From contig NC_073311.1 in NCBI RefSeq assembly GCF_027595985.1, forward strand, positions 52,429,292-52,493,291: a DNA stretch of 64,000 bases, given 5' to 3'. Both the position numbers and the translations under genes were made by a program. The DNA is from Sorex araneus (taxonomy: Eukaryota > Chordata > Mammalia > Eulipotyphla > Soricidae). The notes under the pieces are model-generated. The model worked only from the letters and a program-made list of their open reading frames with translations. It was not told the origin of the DNA and did no database searches. Positions 56,958 through 64,000 of this stretch are shown one piece after another; the stretch's first letter is position 1, and each line of letters opens with the position of its first letter.

Positions 56958-57137
56958 ATTTTTTTTTTTTTGGTTTTTGGATCACACCTGGTGATGCACA
57001 GGGGTTACTCCTGGCTCACGCACTCAGGAATTACTCCTGGCGGGTGCTCGGGGACCATATGGGATGCTGGGAATCGAAGCAGGGTCAGTCATGTGCAAGA
57101 AAAATGGCCTACCCGCAGTGCTATCACTCCAGCCCAC
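56958..57137 (-). mobile_element. SINE type 2 (S6)
   Basis: Complete copy with a 12-13 nt T-run. Confidence 0.88.
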
Positions 57138-57186
57138 AAAAAATAATTCTTGACATCAGATATGACTTTATTGTTGGAGAGGAGGT

Positions 57187-57343
57187 TTGGGCCACACCTG
57201 CTCAAGCTCAGGGATTACTCCTGGCTCTGCTTTCAGGGATCACTCCTTTGGGGCTCAGGGGATGATATAGGGTTCTGGGGAATCAAACACTTGACCATTG
57301 TGTACAAAAAACACCCTACCTGCTGTACTATCTCTCTGACCCC
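57187..57343 (-). mobile_element. Older SINE type 2 relative (S6)
   Basis: Keeps the longer head CTATCTCTCTGACCCC. Confidence 0.75.
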
Positions 57344-57614
57344 AGTAATTTTCAACAATACATGGACTTTGTATAAAATAATACTGGAAACAGTGGTTTT
57401 TCAAATTGCTCAGAAGCACACATAGCATTGAAAACGGGTTCCAATTACTTATTTTCTTCTTCATCCCTATTAAAGAAATTCATCCTTTTCTAATAATGCA
57501 TATACTTGTACAATCTAATATTCTTCAATAATTTGCTGCACACATAGAAAATTTCTGTAAGTTCAGCAGTCCTAACTTTTTTATTGTGCATATCTTATGC
57601 TCTCAATAACAGTT

Positions 57615-57809
57615 CTGGGGGCCAAAGGAGAGACAGTATAATATGAGAAGTAGGGCTCTGGTCTTGCATCAATTGACCTTAGTTCAATCCCCAGCACCAC
57701 ATATGGTCCCTGAGCACCACAAGGAATGACTCCTGAGCACAGAGCCAGATAAAGTCCTGAGCAGAGAACCAGGAGTAATGTCTGAGCAATACAGGCGTGG
57801 CCCCAAACC
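57615..57809 (+). mobile_element. Older SINE type 2 relative, plus strand (S6)
   Basis: Counterpart of 16366-16560. Confidence 0.75.
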
Positions 57810-57850
57810 TAATAGTAACAATAGTAATAACAGTTCTTATTGCTACCTAT

Positions 57851-58100
57851 TGACTGGAGTGATAGCACAGCGGGTAGGGAGTTTGCCTTACACGGGGCCA
57901 AACTGGGTTTGAGTCCTCCGTCTCTCTCCGAGAGATTGGCAAACTACCAAGAGTATCCCACCCTCATGGCAGATCCTGACCAGCTACCCGTGGCGTATTC
58001 AATATGCCAAAAACGGTAATAACAAGTCTAACAATAGAGACGTTACTGGTGCCCGCTCAATAAAATTGATAAACAAAGGGATGACAGAGCTAGAGTGCTA
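57851..58100 (+). mobile_element. SINE type 1, full-length (S6)
   Basis: B box changed to GGTTTGAGTCC; long ending through GACAGAGCTAGAG. Confidence 0.88.
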
Positions 58101-58542
58101 CATTGTCACCTATAATACCTTAAGTGATGATTTATCTAGAATATTTCTAATCCCAAATATATCCTATTTGCATGATTTTAAATTGATGTTCATTTTCATC
58201 AAAAACCTGAGTATTCCATTAAAGGTAAACAGTGAGATGTGTGCAATATATTTTACAAAAGAAAAGAGTTATGATTTCATGAGATTTTTTGTAAGTTCTT
58301 AGATATGCATATGTAAGTTAATTTTGTTGCTATAAGGTACATGATATGTATGGGAAATACATATAAATTTCTATTTAGGAATGAGAAATATTTTAAACCA
58401 CTAGATTGCTTATCTGAAACAAATTATTCAGTGGTGTATTAATCTTATAATTTTTCTAAAATTAATCCTAAACATAATCTATAGCATCTGTGATAAATTT
58501 AGGTCACAGACTTTTATACACAAACATCTAAAAATGACTCAG

Positions 58543-59541
58543 TCATATACGTATTGAAAAAGCAGTAGAACTAGGTAAGGTAGGAGAATCATCAGTTTGT
58601 TTTCTACGTGAAGCAAGCAATGTCCTCTTCCTTTCTGTCAGCCTCAACCTCAGCTGACACAAAAAGGAATGAAAAGACTGTTGCAGCTTCTTATTTCCCC
58701 AGATTAAGAAAAATGAGTGGATTGAAGGATACAGTCCTAAAGAACTCTGGAAGACTTGGAGGATGGTTCTGTTCCGAATCCTGTTAGAACTCCAGACTCG
58801 GATGAGTAGAGGCACAAAGTAACAAGCCAATAGCAGGAGGTAGGAAGTCTTAGTTTTCACAGCTCTGAAGTGGACCTCGGTGCTGGCATCCTGATCTTCT
58901 TTGCCATCCGCTTGCATGTTCCTGAGATGTTTCCACAGGGAAAAAATCAGCAACACAAATGAGGTCAGGGACATCACAAAGGCTGTGAAGATTGTCAGAG
59001 TGAAGACAGACATATTGGAAAGGTGAATAATTTTCTCCCTCTTGCTCTTCAGTGTCCTGTTTCCAAGATATTGATTCATCCTCAATTTCTCATCGAAAAT
59101 TACCAGTGGAAGATTAGACATGAAAATCACCAAACTGCCCATGAGTATTATGAGAACTACTCTTTTAACTCTCCTCTTCAAGTAAAGAAATAGGAGGTTC
59201 GAGAAATTGGCGATCTTGAGCAAATAGAATATGGTAAGGCAGGTTGCAAGCCAGATGCTAGCATGGTAGCTTACAAGCCAAGCCATATTAATAATAATGA
59301 ATAATTCTAAACTATATAAAGATTCATCAAGAAACACTGTATACCAAGCTATTAAAAATACACAGAGAAAACCAATCCTGGAGATGGCCAAAGCCACGAT
59401 CATTTGATCTGCTAAGGAGAACGTTCGTGTCTTGACCCAATCATTGTAGTTCACCAGCACGATGAAGCCATTGGCAAAATTTCCCAGAACAAATTCTGCC
59501 ATTACTAAGATGGTAAGAATGCTTGATAGTAAAGTGATCAT
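58543..59541 (-). CDS. TAS2R: Bitter taste receptor TAS2R, gene 7 (type C)
   Basis: Complete 332-residue receptor, the most diverged of the array. Differences cluster in the outer parts: FLDESLYSLELFII at 70-83, a new loop 2 beginning FDEKLRMNQYLG before the kept Asn161-Arg-Thr, and LLIRVWSSN with ILQVFQSS near helix 7 (Gln265). The intracellular loop 3 reads HLRNMQADGKEDQDAS. Trp88, the helix 3 motif, Tyr241 and the helix 7 motif are unchanged. Same start, stop and upstream tract as the others. Probably an older paralogue bordering the recently amplified A/B genes. Confidence 0.97.
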   Translation of the reverse strand: MITLLSSILTILVMAEFVLGNFANGFIVLVNYNDWVKTRTFSLADQMIVALAISRIGFLCVFLIAWYTVFLDESLYSLELFIIINMAWLVSYHASIWLATCLTIFYLLKIANFSNLLFLYLKRRVKRVVLIILMGSLVIFMSNLPLVIFDEKLRMNQYLGNRTLKSKREKIIHLSNMSVFTLTIFTAFVMSLTSFVLLIFSLWKHLRNMQADGKEDQDASTEVHFRAVKTKTSYLLLLACYFVPLLIRVWSSNRIRNRTILQVFQSSLGLYPSIHSFFLIWGNKKLQQSFHSFLCQLRLRLTERKRTLLASRRKQTDDSPTLPSSTAFSIRI

Positions 59542-59947
59542 GTCTAGAAAGAAAAGTCCAGGCTAGAATCACTGGATGTGATTCTAAATATTCTGACCTT
59601 CAATTCTCTGTGCAGTTCATCCCTAGATTCGCATGATATTCTGGTTTCTTTCCAATTGTGTGAACAAAGCCATGCAGATTAGCAATAGATCGACCACTAG
59701 GCAGATTCAGGCTTCTTTACAGATTCATAACTAGCTCAAGTTGACTCTCTTTCATCCACTTTCAATCTAGGACAGGTTGGGTTATTTATCAAACTGATGT
59801 TTGGTGATCACTGGGTTCTCATTTGCCGGCATGCAAACAAGAGAATGATGTTTTGCATTTTTTCCCTTATTTAACCTCTATAATTTTAAAACATTGATAC
59901 TCCCAACTGACAAATGTGAAGTTCTTTTAATGCACTGTGTATCCCTG

Positions 59948-60029
59948 GATTCTCCATCCCTCTCAGAGCCTGGCAAGCTACTGAGAGTACCCGGCCTACA
60001 CAGCAGAGCCTGACAATCTACCTGTGGCT
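59948..60029 (+). mobile_element. SINE type 1, truncated body (S7)
   Basis: Stops after ACCTGTGG, where sequence normally about 500 bp further right begins (CTAGTGCTACATTC). Confidence 0.75.
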
Positions 60030-61220
60030 TGCTAGTGCTACATTCTTTTCTCAAGGACTGCAAATTATTCACACCTAAGATGTATCCCACCTCTGGTGCC
60101 TAAGGTATAATTGCTGTCTTGGATCAGCTAAAATGTGGGAATTAGCAGCAACCCACACAAAAGTAAAGATTTTTATCTCTTCTTACTTACGGAAAATGTG
60201 AAATTTCTCCTGTTTTGAAGATATCCCTCCAAAGCATATAAACCTGAAATCTTTGTTAAATGGGGCCTGAAAATCCTTGACTAGCTGCCTGGAGCTGAGG
60301 ATGGGGAGGGCAGTGGGGGCTGATCAACTCCCATGAGAGGTAAACCGTCCCCCCAAAGCTGCACACAGTAAGGCAAGTCTCCCTCTGGGAAGACATCAGG
60401 GAGCTGCCATCTTGGTGGAGGCCTGCAGAATGTTAAATGCCTCACTGGCTTGTGGCCAATCATGAGGTAAATAGAACAGATTCCTGCGGTAAAGCCTTCT
60501 GAGGTTGGGGGTGGGGAGTGTCAGGAGTGTCCTCTCAGGTAAACTAGACAGAGCAGAGACCAGCCCCAATTTTAAAGAGGAACCAGGAAGAGCAGATTTT
60601 TCTTGGGAGAAAGACCCCAGAGGAACAGTAGGGAAACCTAAAGACTGGGAAAAGTTTGCCATTGACCCCAAACACAAGAAGAACACAGACTTTTAGGTGG
60701 AATGTTAAATCCTTAAATCACATATTATTTCAACAATCAACAATATTTGGGGGGGACCATATCTGGTGGAGCTCAGGGCTTGCTACACTCCTTTCTCCCC
60801 AACAGCAAGCAAAAACACTAAGAGTTTCCAGACACAAATTGAATGTTTGTATTCTTGGACTTCACCCACAAGTTTCACCCACATGGCCTTTCCCCAAATG
60901 TTTCACACATTTTTCCTCTTCTTTTAAGGTTTATTGCAATTACTTACAATTAATTTTATTGGTTGTACTGCTTATCTTAGTACTATACATTACTTTGTGG
61001 CTTCATTCTTTTATCTGAAGCCTCCACTTAACCTGAAAGTTCCACCTTTGAATATAATATATGAAGTTGGAGAAGGAAGATTCAAAGCCTTCTCCTATAT
61101 AGCACTAATCAAGATGTCATGATGTCTCATGAAAATTTATATTTACAAATAAGAAAATTTAATATATATGCATATATTTGCCTATGTTCAGTTTTCACTA
61201 ACTTGTATGTATTACTATAT

Positions 61221-61440
61221 CACTGTCATCCCGTTGCTCATCGATTTGCTCAAGCGGGCACCAGTAACTTCTTCATTGTGAGACTTGTTACTGTTTTTGG
61301 CATATCCAATACACCATGGGTAGCTTGCCTTGCTCTGCCATGCTTGCGAGATACTCTCTGTAGCTTGCCGGGCACTGAGAGAGGCGGAAGAATCAAACCC
61401 GGGTCAGCCCAGTGCAAGGTGAATGCATCTGCCCGCTGCA
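61221..61440 (-). mobile_element. SINE type 1, copy a (S7)
   Basis: Left partner of the pair; ends in the partial head GCATCTGCCCGCTGC. Confidence 0.85.
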
Positions 61441-62557
61441 TGAGGAATAAAAAATTATAATATGTAATCAATAATGACATGATGATAATAGGAATATTTA
61501 GCATGAACTTGAATTCTTGAGATTCTATGAAGAAACAGAGTGACAATGGGTGTGATGATGGAATTATATGCATGAGAAACCATTATAAATGGTATTGTAA
61601 ACCACAGAATCTCGAACAAGAAAATTATAAAGGAAAGACAGGGGGAATTCAAGACCCAAAGAAGAATATGCACAAAGTATTAAAGTGATAAGTACTAGCA
61701 ATATTCAGCCTCCAAGTGAAAAACACTGGAAACAGTTGCTATTGACCCCAATAGATTATTTCCTTTGTTGTTCAATAATCTTTTGCTATTGCAAATAAAT
61801 AGTATTCAGTGTCCCGACAGTCCATGTTGTGAATGTCATGCTCTTCTCTTCTTTGGGGCTACAGGAAGACTATACTTCTCAGCTTCCCTAAATGTCTTGT
61901 GGCATTGTGACTAAGGATTGAGCAGTCAGGTGTGAGGAATCTGTGCACCAATTAGACTTGTCCCCCGGAGCTCCCCGCCCTCACCCCTCCATGTCCTTAG
62001 CCTCCAGACTGTCTGGCACTGTAGTGATGCCAAGTCATATGAATGCCACTTGGTGAAGATGAAAGATTTTTGATCAGCCCAGTTTCCTGGCTACCAGCCA
62101 TGGGAAGGCTTCACAGACTATCAAGTATCCTTTTAGAAAAAAAGCATTATTTTATTTTGTATTCGAGTCAGGATCTTATTGTGACAATATTTTGTCTTTG
62201 TAGCCTAATACAGTTATGGGAACTTTAAGTATGTCCTATTTTAAAAGTGATTCTTAAGTATAGGGAAACAGAACAAATATACACAGGCAACCTAAAATTT
62301 TGTTATGCAAGCTATTGTTTACTCTTTTTCAGTCCTCACAGAGTTTTTATGAATTTAATTAGTCATTAGAATATAATTTGAACTTGTTTCTGTGGGGTGT
62401 CTATGAAATTCAGGAATTCAGCAGTGAAAACACATCCATGCCTGTACATTACAGTACTGGTGTTCCACTGGGAGAGATATGAAACAGGTGATTAAAAATA
62501 AAAAATAAATAAATGAAAAGCAAAAATAATTTATCTTCATGTTTAGTTATTGATCAC

Positions 62558-62793
62558 AGTCACAGTCATCCCGTTGTTCATCGATTTGCTCAAGCGGACA
62601 CAAGTAACATCTCCATTGCGAGACTTGTTACTGTTTTTGGCATATTGAATATGCTACTGGTAGTTTGCCAGGCTCTGCCATGTGGACAAGATACTCTCAG
62701 TAGCTTGCCAGGTTCTCTGAGAGGGACGGAGGAATCAAACCTGTGTGGGCCGAGTGCAAGGCAAATGCCCTACCCGCTGTGTTATCGCTATAT
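62558..62793 (-). mobile_element. SINE type 1, copy b (S7)
   Basis: Right partner of the pair; contains CATGTGGACAAGATACTCTC, the form seen inside the hybrid SINEs. Confidence 0.85.
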
Positions 62794-62949
62794 TCAATGA
62801 AGTATGTAGCATAAAACATTGAACAAGGTAATTCTCCTTTCACTAGATCTTTCTGTTCTTGTTATTAGTCATGTATTTACACAGGTATCATTTTCCGCAA
62901 GATTGAAATATGACAGCAAGTAAAGGTATTTATTCTCTTTAGTTATCAT

Positions 62950-63198
62950 GGGGCTGGAGCGATAGCACAGCGGTTGGGCTTTCGCCTTTCACCTTTCCCG
63001 TGCGGCCAACCCGTGTTCGATTTCTCTGCCCCTCTTGGAGAGCCCAGCAAGCTACCGAGAGGATCGAGCCCGCACGGCAGAGCCTGGCAAGCTAACCGTG
63101 CGTATTGGATATGCCAAAAACAGTAACAATAAGTCTCTCAATGAGAGACATTACTGGTGCCCGCTAGAACAAATCGATGAGCAATGGGATGACAGTGG
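62950..63198 (+). mobile_element. Young full-length SINE type 1, S7 only
   Basis: Begins GGGGCTGGAGCGATAGCACA (A box TAGCACAGCGG), has B box GTTCGATTTC, the complete body and the ending GATGAGCAATGGGATGACAG. Exact 10-bp duplications TAGTTATCAT at 62940-62949 and 63199-63208. The same site is uninterrupted in all other spacers. Confidence 0.95.
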
Positions 63199-63405
63199 TA
63201 GTTATCATACAAACATAAATACAGTAGTAGCACCAAAAAAAATGATCATTACATTATGGTCAAATATTTTGAAATTTTTATGAACTTTTTGGAAGTAGGG
63301 ACAAATTGAATATTTTTATTCAATATCAAAAGGAAGATTATTTAGTCAGATGGGGGATATGACTGATAACTCAGTCATAAGGGCAATTTACAAAAAATAA
63401 TTCTT

Positions 63406-63578
63406 TTTTTTTCTTTTTGGATCACACCTGGTGATGCACAGGGGTTACTCCTGGCTCATGCACTCAGGAATTACTCCCTGGTTGTGCTCGGGGACAATAT
63501 GGGATGCTGGGAATCGAACTTGGGTCAGTCATGTACACGGCAAATGTACTACCCGCTGTGCTATTGCTCCAGCCCCAC
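63406..63578 (-). mobile_element. SINE type 2 (S7)
   Basis: Duplications AAAAAATAATTCTT at 63392-63405 and 63581-63594. Confidence 0.9.
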
Positions 63579-63629
63579 AAAAAAAATAATTCTTGACATC
63601 AGATATGACTTTCTTATTGGAGGGTAAGT

Positions 63630-63784
63630 TTGGGCCACACCTACTCGTGCTCAGGGCTTACTCCTGGCTCTGCTTTCAGGGATCACTCCTGGTGGACTCA
63701 GGGGATGATATAGGGTTCTGGGGAATCAAACACAGACCATTGTGTACAAAAAGCACCCTACCTGCTGTACTATCCTCTGACCCC
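63630..63784 (-). mobile_element. Older SINE type 2 relative (S7)
   Basis: Counterpart of 7129-7285, with the shorter head CTATCCTCTGACCCC. Confidence 0.75.
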
Positions 63785-64000
63785 AATAATTTTCAACAAT
63801 ACATGGACTTTGTATAAAACAAAACTGGAAAAAGTGATTTCTATTTGCTCAGAAACACACAGAGCATTGAAAACAGGTTCCAATTGCTTATTTTCTTCCT
63901 CATCCCTATTAAAGAAATTCATCCTTTTCTAATAATGCATGTACATGTACAATCTAATATTCTTCAGTAATTTGTTGTATATATAGAAAATTTCTGTATT

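Larger units (their letters stand above)
53221..58542. repeat. Array spacer S6 (between gene 6 and gene 7)
   Basis: About 5.3 kb, the shortest complete spacer. It has no PSME3 retrocopy (left part like S2/S4) and a hybrid SINE with no minus LINE-1 (right part like S3). Stretches 53798-54525, 55830-56180, 56612-56957, 57344-57614 and 58101-58542 hold nothing else I recognise. Confidence 0.85.
59542..64000. repeat. Array spacer S7 (right of gene 7, runs off the window)
   Basis: It keeps SINE-a and SINE-b with about 1.1 kb of unique sequence between them and has no minus LINE-1 there (empty site near 61480-61510). It lost the plus LINE-1 3' end near 60268, the start of the usual SINE-to-LINE interval near 60029, and an internal part of the unclassified segment near 60442. 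Stretches 60030-61220, 61441-62557, 63209-63391 and 63785-64000 contain no gene I can see. Confidence 0.8.

Noticed and set aside
62950-63030. tRNA gene suggested by A and B boxes
   Set aside because: It is the promoter head of a SINE, with target-site duplications; not a free tRNA gene.
1-64000. CRISPR-like array suggested by regular repeats
   Set aside because: Repeats are kilobase-scale gene duplications and dispersed SINEs in a mammalian context; no short direct repeats with unique spacers.

Overview
The window is mammalian nuclear DNA. It is a tandem array of bitter taste receptor (TAS2R) genes, all on the minus strand, set in spacers full of SINEs and LINE-1 fragments. The SINEs share a tRNA-like head (GATAGCACAGCGG... 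with a GGTTCGA B box) and have two kinds of body. I recognise them as the abundant shrew (Sorex) type, so I infer a soricid eulipotyphlan. This rests on memory of the repeat family, not on a search.

Genes: seven complete intronless TAS2R reading frames lie at 8314-9312, 17292-18290, 25611-26609, 34743-35756, 43062-44060, 52222-53220 and 58543-59541. An eighth gene is cut by the left edge (1-154). I number them gene 0 to gene 7 from left to right. The proteins have 332 residues (337 in gene 4) and look closest to the human TAS2R43/TAS2R46 branch of the chromosome 12 cluster. They fall into type A (genes 1, 3, 5), type B (genes 2, 4, 6) and a more diverged type C (gene 7).

Layout: types alternate A-B-A-B-A-B-C, so the real duplication unit is an AB dimer of about 17.4 kb. 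The start-to-start distances gene 2 to 4 and gene 3 to 5 are both exactly 17,451 bp. Spacers S0 to S7 lie to the right (upstream) of genes 0 to 7. Spacers right of A genes (S1, S3, S5) carry a processed PSME3 pseudogene of about 2.65 kb with a SINE inside it, and a single hybrid SINE where two once stood. Spacers S0, S2 and S4 instead keep both SINEs with about 3 kb between them, including a minus-strand LINE-1 fragment. S6 has neither insertion and carries the hybrid SINE. S7 is the least rearranged around the SINE pair but has its own deletions. S0 alone has an internally deleted LINE-1. Every spacer except S7 has a plus-strand LINE-1 3' end whose tail has grown into a purine microsatellite of 29 to about 310 bp.

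How it works together: the only intact protein-coding genes I can support are the receptors. Everything else records the order of events in the array: A/B split, retrocopy and LINE insertions, SINE-SINE deletion, two rounds of AB duplication, then gene conversion and small local changes. No virus-like element, CRISPR array or true RNA gene was seen. Spacer segments not named below hold nothing I can identify. Because the repeats are so similar, the order of units depends on a correct assembly.
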